Shown in pieces: positions 31,017 through 42,475 of a DNA stretch of 64,000 nucleotides (position 1 is its first letter; each line of letters opens with the position of its first letter). The notes under the pieces are model-generated. The model ran no database searches, was not told the origin of the DNA, and saw only the letters and a program-made list of their open reading frames with translations. Source of the DNA: Immersiella caudata (lineage: Eukaryota; Ascomycota; Sordariomycetes; Sordariales; Lasiosphaeriaceae). Location of the stretch: assembly GCA_030512335.1 (NCBI GenBank), contig JAULSU010000001.1:1922001-1986000 (forward strand). The letters run 5' to 3'. The translations under genes and the position numbers were made by a program.

Positions 31017-34000
31017 ATGACAAGAACCATTGAACCAGACGCCCACGGCAGAACCAACACTGTCCCCATACTCGAAGAGCTTGAAGATCCAGACCTCACA
31101 GGTGGCGATGACGTCCCTCCGCCTGCCTACGGTGAATTTCACGACCAGCTCCAGCTCTCCCAAGCCGGCTTCTCCACCAACGCCGCGATCACTGACGATG
31201 GCCGCATCACCATCAACATCAACCAAAAGGACTCCCGCCTCGCCGAGCTTCTAGGCCCCACCCTCCGCCGCCAGCTCGTCCCCGATGCCGCCTCCAAGCG
31301 CCCCACCTCCATCTCCGGTCCCCTTCCCCCTCCATACATCCCCCCTTCCCTCGGCGGCCAGCCCGGCCAAACCCCGCCCCCTCGTCTCAACGTCGTCATT
31401 CAAATCGTGGGTTCCCGTGGCGATGTCCAACCTTTTATCGCGCTGGGTCAAGTCCTCCGCGACACCTACGGCCATCGCGTGCGCATCGCTACCCATCCCA
31501 CGTTTCAGTCCTTCGTGGAGGAAAATGGCCTGGAGTTCTTCAGTATTGGGGGTGATCCTGCGGAGCTGATGGCATTCATGGTCAAGAACCCCGGCTTGAT
31601 GCCAGGCATCGACGCGCTGAAGAGCGGGGAGATTAAGAAGAGACGGAGGGGGATTGAAAGAATATTGATGGGGACTTGGAGGAGCTGTATCGAGGCAGGG
31701 AAGGGGTTGGGGGAAGGGGTTAGAGGGGAGAGAGTTGGACAGGAAGGAGAGGTTGACGAGAGGGGTGGTGTGTTGGGAGGGGAGAGGCCGTTTGTGGCAG
31801 ATGCGATTATTGCGAATCCGCCAAGTTTTGGGCATATTCATGTTGCGGAGAAGCTGGGTGAGTTTTGCTTGTTTTGTGGAGCGGGGAGGTTAAAGGGGGA
31901 GAAGCTAACATGGATGTCTAGGGATTCCGATGCATATGATGTTTACGATGCCATGGAGCCCGACGAGGGCGTTTCCACACCCGCTGGCGAACATTGAGTC
32001 GTCGAATACGGATGTGGTCATGACGAACTATGTTTCGTACGCGTTGGTCGAGATGATGACTTGGCAGGGGTTGGGGGACGTCATCAACAGGTTTAGGACA
32101 AAGGTGCTGGATCTCGAGCCGCTATCGCTGATCTGGGCACCGGGACTGCTCAGTCGACTGAGAATACCAACGACATATTGCTGGTCCCCAGCGCTCATCC
32201 CAAAACCGACCGACTGGGGGTCAGAAGTTACGATTGCGGGATTCTACTTCCTGAACTTGGCGTCATCTTATACGCCTGATCCAGAGCTTGCCGCTTTCCT
32301 GGCCGCGGGACCACCGCCGGTTTACATTGGCTTCGGATCGATTGTGGTGGACAATCCCAACTTCCTTACCAGGACGATTTTCGACGCTGTTGCCATGTCG
32401 GGCGTGAGAGCTTTGGTATCGAAGGGATGGGGTGGCCTAGGAGCGGATTCAGTCGGTATTCCTGATAATGTTTTCATGCTGGGGAACTGTCCACACGACT
32501 GGCTGTTTAAGCATGTCTCGGCAGTTGTGCACCACGGCGGCGCCGGGACATCAGCCGCTGGTATCAACAATGGGAAACCTACGGTGGTGGTACCTTTCTT
32601 TGGAGATCAGCCATTCTGGGGGGCGATGATTGCCAAGGCCGGGGCGGGACCAGCTCCTATTCCTTTCAAGAAGCTGACGGCAGAAAATCTTGCTACGGCC
32701 ATCGGCGAGGCGCTGAAGCCGGAGACCAGGGCCAGGGCGGAGGAATTGGGTGCAAGGATACGAGAGGAAAAGGGTGTCGATGTGGGCGGGAAAAGCTTTC
32801 ATGAGTTCCTGAACACCGATGAGTTGAGGTGTTCGCTTGCCCCGAGTCGGGTCGCAGTATGGAGGGTGCGGAGGACGAAGCTGAGGTTGAGTGCGCTTGC
32901 CGCTGCCGTGCTGGTGGAGGAGGGCATGCTGAAGTACTCAGACATGAAACTGTATGTGACGCTGCCTATTTTGAGAGGGCCCTGGCTAACGCGTGTGCAG
33001 CTACCGGGCTATGGAGTACAATACCGAGGACCAGCCCTGGGATCCTATGTCTGCTGTCACCTCGTCTCTCGTGGGTGATATCGGGACAATGGCAATGGCT
33101 GCTGCAGACTTCCCAAGGGAGATCTTTGAAAAGAGGAAGGTCAAAGTTAGCACTCCAACTGGAGAGGCGTCAACGGGAGAGGCACCCGCGCAGGGCGAGA
33201 ACGCTTCCCTAGCGACGAGTTCTGGTTCAGCTTCGCTTCCTAGTTTGTTACTCTCTCAAGATAAAGGCTCAGCTTCGCCACTTCGTTCGCCAACTGGAGA
33301 ACCCTCTCATCAACCACCCCCCATGGCTGCCCCATCGTCTTCTGGCCGGACTCTCTCCCCCGGACGCCCATCAGGTAGTCCCCTAGGGCGTCCTCGCACT
33401 CCGTCCTCCCCAGGCCCGAATCCTTTCAACTTGGAGACGGCACTCGACGCGAGCGAAAATGTAAGTCGCATTGTGGGCACTGGTATGAAAATGCCCATGA
33501 ATGTCTGTATGGGTCTTGCCCGCGGATTTCGGAACGCGCCGAAGCTGTACAACGACGACACCGTACGGCCCATGGAGAAGGTTACCAGTTTTGGGAGTGG
33601 GCTCAAAGTTGCCGGGAAGGAGTTTGGCTTGGGCTTCTACGATGGACTCTCCGGGTTGGTGACGCAGCCGCTCAAGGGTGCGGAGAAAGAGGGTGGTCGA
33701 GGTTTGATTAAGGGTTTTGGGAAGGGAATTGGTGGGCTGTTGCTGAAGCCAGCGGCCGCGATATGGTCTCTCCCTGCGTACACAATGCAGGGCGTCCATG
33801 CAGAGGTGCGCAATCTGTTTGCGAGGAGTTCGATCAATTATATCGTTACTTCGCGGGTTGTGCAGGGGCGGGAGGACTTGGCCTCTGCTACGGCGGAGGA
33901 GCAGAGAGATATTCTGGCGAGATGGGTGCGGAGGGGAGATGACCTGAAGGGTTTCTACTCGCTGAAGCAAAAGGAGAAGTCGGGATCTGGGTCTACTCTT

Positions 34001-34915
34001 CACTTGGATGACGAGGTAGACGGTGCGAACAGCAGTACCGCATTATCAAGCGAGCCGCCCAAGACAGGGTGGCTGCATACAAGGAATTTGTCGTTCGACG
34101 AGAGGAGAAGGCTTCACAAGGAGAAGGATGCTTGGAAGACGCAACAACAGCAGCAGAAACAGAGGGCGGGCGCATCTCCGGTCAGTCCTGGTGGAGGTGG
34201 GTCGTTCCCTGTAGTGGAAGATGAGGAGTTCGAGCGCGCGATTCAGGCCTCGGTCCGTCAGACTTCAAGGGGAGACAAAGACGAGGATGCGCAGGTTGAG
34301 GCGGCCATACGGGCGAGCCTGAAGGAGATGAGAAGGATTGCTGAAGAGCAGAGCAGGGAGGCCAGGCCAGAAACTCCTTTACCTGCAACAGTGCCGGTTT
34401 CTGTTCAAAGCTCGTGGGATCCACCAGCGCCCTTGACCGGCGGTGACACCGACTTGACGAATATCACCGATGAAGAGTACCAGGCGCTGGTAGAAGAGGC
34501 GGTACGTCGGAGTCTGGCTGAGCATCAGGGAGAGGGGCAGGTCGGGCAAAGCCACCCAAGTGGACAAGGAGAGCTAAAGGCCGGACTCCAGGCTGCCATG
34601 GAAAGGTCACGAAATCCTCCAAACAACGATGACGACGATGAACAGCTGCGGCGCGCATTGGAAGAGTCGCAGCGGGCGTATCAAGACGAGTTGCAAAAGC
34701 AGAAGACGGAGGAGGACATGATGCTTGGGTATTTTAAGAAGCAGAGTTTGGCGGAGGAAGAGTACGAGAGGGCTAGAGGGAAGGGGAAGGCGCCTCTGGG
34801 TGCAGAAGAGGAGATGGATGAGGATTTGAGGAGGGCGATGGAAGAGAGCCTTAGGGATAGCAGGAGAGGAATGGGCCCGGGTGCATCGGGAGAAGGCTCT
34901 GGGCCGTCTTATTGA
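31017..34915 (+). CDS. GT28 sterol-glucosyltransferase-like protein with C-terminal UIM-like repeats
   Basis: Exons 31017-31857, 31922-32951 and 33001-34915 give 1261 aa; introns are 64 and 49 bp. Residues 1-120 are acidic/Pro-rich. A GT28/UDP-glucosyltransferase fold spans about 124-600: N-terminal VVIQIVGSRGDVQPFIALGQ, and donor-side PPVYIGFGSIVVDNP and VVHHGGAGTSAAGINNGKP (484-491 core). By family this fits UDP-glucose:sterol 3-beta-glucosyltransferase or a relative; no PH/GRAM domains precede it, unlike Atg26. Residues about 796-896 form a Gly-rich amphipathic stretch (GLVTQPLKGAEKEG...GFGKGIGGLLLKP) resembling Vps13/Atg2-type C-terminal segments. The tail carries five UIM-like motifs at about 1029, 1053, 1114, 1169 and 1229 (for example EEFERAIQASV, DLRRAMEESL). 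Linkage to ubiquitin or membrane contact sites is inference. Confidence 0.85.
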
Positions 34916-35682
34916 TCTGTTGTGCTTCTTTGGTGGTTTCAGTTACATAGAAGGATACCCCTATTTCCGGCTCTTTCATAATGATTAGCAACTGCTCTTG
35001 ACTGCCATGTCTACAATCTTTCTTCGGTACGGGATTTTCAGCGGCAGTGACAAGGAAGGTGTTCTACCGAAAAGGGGAGGCGGAAGTATACACAAACCCA
35101 CACCCAGCATTCTCAGGTAGCGAGGCTTGTGCAAAAGGCAGCAGTGAAAAGGCCTCTTGGAAAGCATGCGGTGGCTCTAAGAGTGTAGAAACGATCATGG
35201 AGGATCCTAGACTGTGATAGGCAAGACATCAGTTCCGATGAAAGCTCATGGTCTCAGCTTGCACGCGCATAGTGCCACTGCTGACAATATATCCGATTCA
35301 CCACCCCGCTGGAAGAAGCTCGAAATTGACGGCATTCGGATGGGATCGAATCAATTCGCCCTTTCCCTTTGGCCCCGCGGTGGGAGTGCGTAATGATTTC
35401 ATAGTGTCGTTGAGCAAAGTCAAACGGACAAAGGAAGTGGAACCACTCATGCATCACCCTCTCCTGACCTTGAGATTAAAATGCCAGTTAGCTTCTCTTT
35501 ACCCCTCTGTCTGTGCAATGATATAAGCTGGTTGGGGATACCAAAACTTGTCCTGGAGGGCTACTTCTGTGGAATTGTTACTGCGACATCCAGCTTGCTC
35601 ACCTTACACGGTACCTAGCTCGCCCCACGCATTCCGCACAACTTAGCTTGACACGATACCACACGCGTACGAGTACTTCCCG
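34916..35682. other. Intergenic tract
   Basis: 3' region of the GT28 gene and promoter of the NmrA-like gene. No supported feature. Confidence 0.5.
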
Positions 35683-36700
35683 ATGTCCGTAGACATGACA
35701 ATCCAAGAAAGCCACCTCCTCGTCTTAGGGGGCACAGGTACGGTCGGAAGCAGAATCGCCGCACAACTTGCATCATCGTCGATTCCGGCCCTGGTGGCCT
35801 CCCGCAGCGGTACCGGTGACAACGGTGTCATCTTTGACTGGGATGACCGCGAAACATGGTATAATCCTTACGAGAAGGTTGACAAGGGCGATATCAAGGC
35901 CGTGTATCTAATCGCTCCACCGAGGGTTGATTCGGTGTCGGTTATGATGGATTTCATTGACTTCGCCAGGGAGAGGAGGACAAGGCGCTTCGTGCTGCAG
36001 AGCGCTTCAGCCATCGAACCTGGCGGACCAGCGATGGGGAAGGTGCATGCGTATTTGAGGGAGTTGGGAACTCGTGGTGAAGTTGACTGGGCAGTCTTGA
36101 GGCCGACTTGGTTTCAACGTAGGTACTTCAGTCTTGCTTCTAGTTGCTTTTCGGAGGCTGTTGTTAACATCGGAGGCAGAAAACCTGGCCGAGCAAGAGA
36201 ACCATGTGCGGTCGATCAGGGACGAGAGTAAGATCTACTCAGCTGCTGGCGACGGGAAGATCCCTTGGGTCTCGGCCGATGACATTGCTTCTGTAGCTGT
36301 GCAGATGCTCACGAGCCAGAGCCCGTCCAACACTGATCTGCTGGTATTGGGGCCGGAGCTACTTGCTTATGAAGATGTGAGTTTTCTGATAGGTATCTCC
36401 ATGTTTCAGATCTTGGCTGACAAGCGTTTGAAAAAGTTGGCTGCGATTCTCTCAGAGATACTAGGCCGAAAGATAGTCCACGTCGAGCTTTCTACCGCTG
36501 CCGCTTCAAAACGCCACCAATCGTACGGAATGCCGGAACCCTACGCCAACATGCTGAGCAGTATGGACACATCCATCAAGTTCGGGGCGGAGAACCGTAC
36601 CAACGATGTAGTTTTGAGCATCACGGGTGTTCCACCAAAGCCGTTCCGAGAGTACGCCAAGTCGGTAAAGAGTGTGTGGGAGCCGCTCACCGTGGCTTGA
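35683..36700 (+). CDS. NmrA-like NAD(P)-binding reductase, festuclavine/agroclavine-dehydrogenase family
   Basis: Exons 35683-36118, 36180-36376 and 36437-36700 give 298 aa. Rossmann loop LVLGGTGTVGSRIA lies near the N terminus, then VYLIAPPRVD, RFVLQSAS, VLRPTWFQ, GDGKIPWVSADDIASVAV, LVLGPELLAYED and LSEILGRKIVHVEL. This order matches the TIGR03649 family that includes EasG/FgaFS ergot-alkaloid reductases. Many members sit outside ergot clusters, and no dimethylallyltryptophan synthase, P450 or other ergot gene is nearby, so an alkaloid role is not supported. Intron 1 is 61 bp. Intron 2 (60 bp, GTGAGT...GCTGAC...AAAAAG) is 3n and stopless. It is removed here because AYED then joins LAAILSEILG, as in relatives. 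A second ATG at 35695 is an alternative start. Confidence 0.82.
36377..36436 (+). other. Probable in-frame intron 2 of the NmrA-like gene (60 bp, stopless)
   Basis: Donor GTGAGT, branch GGCTGAC, acceptor GAAAAAG. It is open in frame; retention would add 20 residues inside a conserved helix. Confidence 0.65.
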
Positions 36701-37489
36701 GAGTGAGGTGCTTGGCAATGCAGACCAGATAGCCTGATATTTCCGAATCCTAGGGAGTCGTGGTTCCAAGCCTCTTGGCTCGAAGGGGTCTCGCGCGATT
36801 GCAGTTCGGGAAATAATGCGGAGACGTATCGGTATGCCATAGGCTGGTCTTGGATGGACTTGATCGAAAATGGTACCCGTCTTGATGCTTCGGCCAAACA
36901 GAAATACGATCCGACGATCTACCAGGCATGAAGCTGTTTCGATATCGTCTGCAGCAGTTTGTCGTTCGTGCCTGAAGCGTGCCGTCATGCTCCCCAAAAC
37001 CCCTGACGATGACATCATCATCCACGTTTGGCCCCAACGCTCTGCGACTTACACAAACTTTGCGCCTTGCCTAAGATCAAAAATGAGCAAACAGGGCCAT
37101 GGAAGCTGCGTTCGTATAAAAAAAAACCAACAAGGTAGCTAAGACATAGAAGCAAGAAACTCTGGCGACTTAAGGCGCAGCTTGCCGTCAATGTTTTGCA
37201 AACCTGCCTGAGGTTTGGCAGTCCCTTGGTCGACCCTCCCCCACCAAGCGGACGCCTCGCAGAACCGGTCCGCGACTGATTTATCGCAATTCCCATCATT
37301 TTCACTTGAAGAATTGCCTCCAGTTTTTAGAGAACGTATTCAGAAAAAAAAACCCAGTTCTCGTCGCAGTGCCTCTCTAGCTCACTTTACAGGAGTCCAC
37401 AACAACTTCCTACGAAGCACCTGCCTCTTCTCTCCTCCTCTTTTGTCTATCTTTCTCCCAACACACCATATTCGATTCCTTGAGATGCC
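36701..37489. other. Intergenic tract with CT-rich leader
   Basis: The last 70 bases before the broken PAF-acetylhydrolase gene are strongly pyrimidine-rich (37425-37460), typical of a fungal promoter/5'UTR, suggesting that gene was once expressed. Nothing else is supported. Confidence 0.45.
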
Positions 37490-39275
37490 ATGAAGAGCAA
37501 GTCCTTCGCCGGGCTCCGTTCCCAGTCCCGTGCCCCCAGCCGCCGCTCGTCCCCGAAATCACACCGCGAGCACTTCCTCCATTCTCTCCCAGCCTACTCA
37601 GGTCCCTGCTCCGTTAGCTACCTCGAATTCGAAATCCCCGTCCGCAAACCGCGCCACTTCTCCCACATCAAGCGCAACGGCTCTCCCGCTCTTAAACTTG
37701 ATACGGTCCTCTTCTCCATCTACTACCTATGCGACACTGCTCCGTCCTTATCACGTCCCCCATGGCTTCCTCGCCCCCGACCCGAAACCTGCAACATTCT
37801 CAGCGTTCCGGGCGTCCTAGTAACAGCCTATCTCGCCCTAACAAGCATGTTCACCAAACTACCCGCCTACCGCAACGCGCCTCTCTCGCGCAGACGACCC
37901 GCATCCGCAACCGGAGGAGGCGATGGTCCCACCTCTTCCTCCTCAAACAGCAGCTCAACAACCCTCCCTAATAACCGCCAGTTCGAAAAACGTGTCTCTA
38001 ACGAACAAAGTGGAAAGCCACCAATATTCCCCATAGTTATTTTCAGCCACGGCCTAGGTGGGTCTCGAACCTCCTGCAGTGCCATCTGCGGCGAACTAGC
38101 GAGCCTCGGCTTCGTAGTGGTTGCTCTCGAGCACCGAGACGGCAGCGGAGCGCGCATCTTTATCAATAAGGCAGGAGCGTCACCGGACCTGGAGAGCCAG
38201 CACCTGGATCGCCGACAACCGAGCGAGAAGCCACAGCCACAAAGATAAGGGGAACGCAGATAAAGCGCCGAGGAGGGTGGGCAAGAGAAAGAAGGAGACA
38301 GCACCCAAAACATACTCTATGACACCTCGCCGCACAATAAACGGGGTATCGATACGGAGCTCCGGGGCGCTCAGATGGAGATGAGACTAGCCGAGATAGA
38401 AGAGGCGTTTTACGTCCTGGGTTCAATCAACGCCGGCCACGGGGAACAACTGCGTGAGCAGAATTTGAGAAAAGCGGGCAACGTAGGGTCTAGCTCGAGA
38501 GAAGTGGTGGGGATCAACTGGGAGGATTGGCAAGCAGGCTCTACCTCGGTAGTGTTACCGTTATGGGACACTCATTCGGTGGTACCACAGCCGCTCAGGC
38601 GCTGAGGCTGGACAAGTTTGGCTGGGTAGGCCAGGCAGTTCTCTTAGATCCGTGGGGCCCGGTGCTCAAAACATTCCAGAAGCCAATCCTCTCGGTCGGC
38701 AGCGAAGCGTTCATGCACTGGACCGAGTGTTACGAACGGATCCAGCAGATATGCCGTGAGGCCCGGGATGTTGGAGCTCTCTGCTGGTCTATGACGATCA
38801 AAGGATCGACACACATCTCGCAAACCGACTTCGCAGTGCTTTATCCAAATTGGATGTCTTGCTGATGAAAACAATGGTAAACCCTAAGCGCGCCATTCAC
38901 CTAACGATCTACTCGGCACTTGAGTTCCTGAAAATCACGCTGCCGCCGCAGCGGACCAAGTTCGACGCCAGCAAAGAACAACTGCTGAGCAACGCCGCCG
39001 ACCCCGAAACCAACGCCTTGTTTGATCACCGGCCCAAAGACCATAAATTCATAGCCGCTCGGCTATTCATCCCCGATGAATTTTCGCTACGCATCAGGGG
39101 CTTCATCAAGAGATGCAATAGGTGGGGAAACCGGGACCCGAACCTGCCTACGGATGCCTCGGGAAAACCTTTGGTTGGCCCCGTAAACTGGGGTGCAGGC
39201 AAGGATATGCTCGTGCATATGGCTCCTGAGCAGGAGGACATGGAAGCGTATATGAGGCGGGCCGGTGGGCAGTGA
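37490..39275 (+). pseudogene. Disrupted PAF acetylhydrolase / phospholipase A2 (plasma PAF-AH family)
   Basis: The coding signal is continuous but broken. Frame 37490-38245 encodes the N-terminal part (FSHIKRNGSPALKLDTVLFS, FPIVIFSHGLGGSRTSCSAI, GELASLGFVVVALEHRDGSG). Two TAA stops follow in the same frame at 38246 and 38261. The same frame then resumes with YDTSPHNKRGIDTELRGAQ, MEMRLAEIEEAF and NWEDWQ. A one-base loss near 38531-38536 shifts the frame into VTVMGHSFGGTTAAQ, the GxSxG nucleophile motif, and SQTDFAVLYPNWMS. A second one-base loss near 38855-38860 shifts into LLMKTMVNPKRAI and the C terminus. Four lesions make a functional product unlikely. Both stops could derive from CAA by C-to-T change. 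An intact relative would hydrolyse sn-2 acetyl or oxidised acyl chains of phospholipids. No GT-AG intron explains the shifts. Confidence 0.8.
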
Positions 39276-42200
39276 GAGTGGGCTCAGCCTCACATATTCA
39301 GTGTGACGATTGAGGGTGAGATGAGATGAGCGTCCGTATTCTAGCCGAAATCCACTTGCTGGCGGTGCCTGGCTTGGACCTGACGATCACGATCTGCCGA
39401 GAACCAGTGGACCAGTCGGCATCCGTGACCAGAAAGATACCAATGAGTGACAGGTGTCAGAGTCTCATCAGGTCGGGGAATATGCGAACCAGGTACCAAG
39501 TGGTTTCCCACGTGTTCTTGTGCCAACATCCTTGTGTAGTGTGTCCTGGAATATGTGTGTGCCGGGGTGTAGTTTGGATCTGGATTTGTGTTTGACACAG
39601 CTATATCAACGTTGTTGAAGACTCAAAGCGAACTGCTACCCAGATACTAGCGTGCTGGGTTGGGAGCAAACGTAGAGTACCAAGCCGGATTCCCTTGTAA
39701 ACAAAGCTGGGCATGCTGGGCGTCCAAAAGCTTAGGTGGTCTCGGCAGGTTGGCAAACAGGCAAAACTGGGTTCGCTGAGTCTCGATGTACGCTTGCCGA
39801 GTGCCGGTAGGCCGTCTGGATATTAAGTTGCCCGAAATGAGCCGGAAATAGTAGCAAAGTGCCTGCCCCACGGGGCCGACGGGGAGCAAATGCGCCAATG
39901 GGTGCCGGAGACCGCCCCCTCAGCGCCGTGACCTGTGGCCGACGGGAGAGTGCCTGTGTGAGAGGCGTCCAACCGAGTGTCAGAGCTGGAGACGGGATGG
40001 ATAGTAAGTCCCCAAAGACCGAACGCGTAATGCCCAATATAACGACTTTTTTTTCTCGTGCAGCGGGCGGGCACGCACCTCCTTCCCGGGGGACCAGGGA
40101 GCTGGTCGCAGCAGCGGGGAATTGTTCCTCGCCTTTTGGTAAAAGTGCTGGATAATATCGTGGGAGAGCGTCGACCAGGAAAGCCCATGAACGAGGAGTG
40201 GTGTTGAAGGTGTGACGAGAGTGTGGTGTGACACAACAAGGCAGGATCGAGGGCAGATGGGCGGTAGTACCACAGTCTGTCAGCAATGGGCTTAGCTCCG
40301 TCGAAGAGGGCGAGCCTCATCAGGGGTTTGGCCCAGGAACAGCCGGGAGAAGCATTGTCGAAGCTTGGAGGGCAGATGTTGGCCTAACGGGAATTCCCTT
40401 GATCGGCGTCGTATTGGGTTTGCCGGTGTCAATGCACCACTGGCTGTCCATCGCAGTAGTGAGGTAGTATTGACATCAAAGTGTTGTTCAAGCCCCTGGC
40501 GACAGGGAGGGCGAAGATATTTGCGCTAATTGTCATCGTGGAGACGGCCGCGTGGTGTCACACGGTCGAAAGATTCGCTCGCTTCCGGGAGGCTGCAGAA
40601 CATGCGTCGAACTAAAGTGATGCTGAAAGAAAAAACAGCCCTAGGCCGCCAGTGACGGCTGCAGCATCGGAGAGATCTTTGCACCCTCCGGACTGCGCCA
40701 TCATCACGGAGAAAGACGCGAGAGGGCCAGATGCGGCGAGGCCCTGTTCCACACCGCAGTCGCTGCGGGTCAGACACAACATCTCATCTCTGTTGCAGTA
40801 GCTCAGGAACAGCACGTCCGTGACAGGTGTAAACGCGGCTTCCAATCAGGAACGGGGGGTGTTCGTTCGTCTGCGCGAGATGGTTTTTGTGCGGGGGGCT
40901 ATTACGCAGCGCGACTGTGACTGCAGATCGGCATACAAACGGCAGAGAAGGTCGGAACTGAGATGAACCGGGCAGGGCAGGCAAGGCACCCTCCGCAGAA
41001 CGGAGAGGGAATTTGCAGGTCATCAAAACGACAGCTTAAGTGGTGTTTCATCGGCAATGAGAGAAGTGATGCCTCACACTGCAAGTTTCCAGCAGGGCGG
41101 GTTGAAGGATTGGGGGTTGGGAGTAGGATGTTTCGATGCCACGGCGAGATAAAAAGCTGGGCAAGTCTGGGCAAAGCGATCGCTGCATGGGAGAGATGGC
41201 GAAAAAAAAGCTTGGTGGTCTTGGTGGTCTTGGTGAGTCTTGGAAGGCTTGTTGGGGATGGAGACCCACCATGTTGGCCGCGCCTTCCAGGGAGGAAGCC
41301 ACGGTGCTGGGTCCCTTCTGCAAGCCTCCGCTTGGCATTGTCAACGCTTAGGATGCAAGCCGGGCAACGTCGTGTCATGCTTCATCCGCTTCACACACTC
41401 CTGGAAGACGGGCTGTCATGCCATCTACTACACGCCATCCCATCTGGCTCCCGCTCCCGGTTTTCCATGTATTTCCACTCTTCCGCAAGTTGTGGACCCC
41501 GTGAACGCCTCATCAGCGGAAGCCATCCGTGAAAATAGCAACGGCAGGCAGCCCACCTCTCGCCCCAGGCTGGTGATGCTGGCATCGCGAAGCTGCAGGA
41601 CGCCGCGCTCGCCATCCCGAGAGTTTCTCGTCCGAGACACCCAGCTCACGGGGCGGTGAGGTCTTTAATATCTGCTGCATCTCGCGGCTGCCGAGCTGAT
41701 GCTATTGACCACATCTACTGGCGGTCGGGAAGACAGCAGCGGTGGAAAGTGGGAGGCAGAGAAACGATCGAGACATTGGGCAGTGATCTTGGCTGCGTTT
41801 GTCTCGCGCAGATCAACTGCGGCCAAGAATACAGCGTTGAGGATGATGCAAGTTCATCTGTACACTGCCTTCGACACGAAGAGCGGGTGGTTCCCGAAGC
41901 TGCGATGGAAATTGCTGGCAGTCGAGCTCGGCACGGCCATGGCCATGTCTAGCATCCCCCTTCACCATCTCGTCATTTTGGAGCCCACAATTGGGCCACA
42001 TCCCCACGGGACAGTTAATTGTAATAGCCGCGGCGCTGAATGGGGGGTGAACAGCGTCGCTGACGCTGTTGCTCTGGCAGTCGTCCTCGCCACCGGTTGA
42101 AGAATGCGGGCAAGGCATTTTACCCGTCACCCCAGACATCGCATTCACCCAGCGGGTGCGGCTACACGCGCCAAATTTCAAACATTTCCTCCTTCACCTG

Positions 42201-42475
42201 CGACATGGTATCCTAAGTGGGACCGTCCAGGTTTCGAGCCTCCCGAGAAGTATCTCCCTGGCCGGATTACGTCGCGCTCAAGATTGAAGACGGCAATACG
42301 GCCTGCGTCTAGCCGTCAGCCCGGCACCCTGCCACCTCCTGCCCGGCCCTTTCATACATAGCTGGAGGAGTCTCGCTGGTCTTGTCCCGGGAAAGCCCTG
42401 GTCTGTGTCGACGGCTTCCCAATCCTCCTCTAACCCCACCCTCCCCGTCGCCCCGTGTGCGTCTACCCGGCCGCC
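39276..42475. other. 3.2 kb gene-poor interval
   Basis: No ORF here (longest 189 codons, 40963-41532, plus) has recognisable motifs. The interval precedes the large zinc-module gene and may be its regulatory region or hold a non-coding transcript. I see no transposon ends or long repeats. Confidence 0.4.

Noticed and set aside
31251..31841. 196-codon minus ORF
   Set aside because: Antisense shadow of the GT28 first exon.
38246..38263. Intron to explain stops in the PAF-acetylhydrolase gene
   Set aside because: No GT donor with fungal consensus and matching branch/acceptor removes both stops in frame, and it could not explain the two later frameshifts.
35683..39275. Possible alkaloid gene cluster around the EasG-like reductase
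   Set aside because: Neighbours are a GT28 protein, a dead phospholipase gene and housekeeping genes; no prenyltransferase, P450, methyltransferase or peptide synthetase is present.
40963..41532. 189-codon plus ORF in the gene-poor interval
   Set aside because: No protein-like pattern, and overlapping ORFs on both strands have similar length, as expected by chance in GC-rich DNA.
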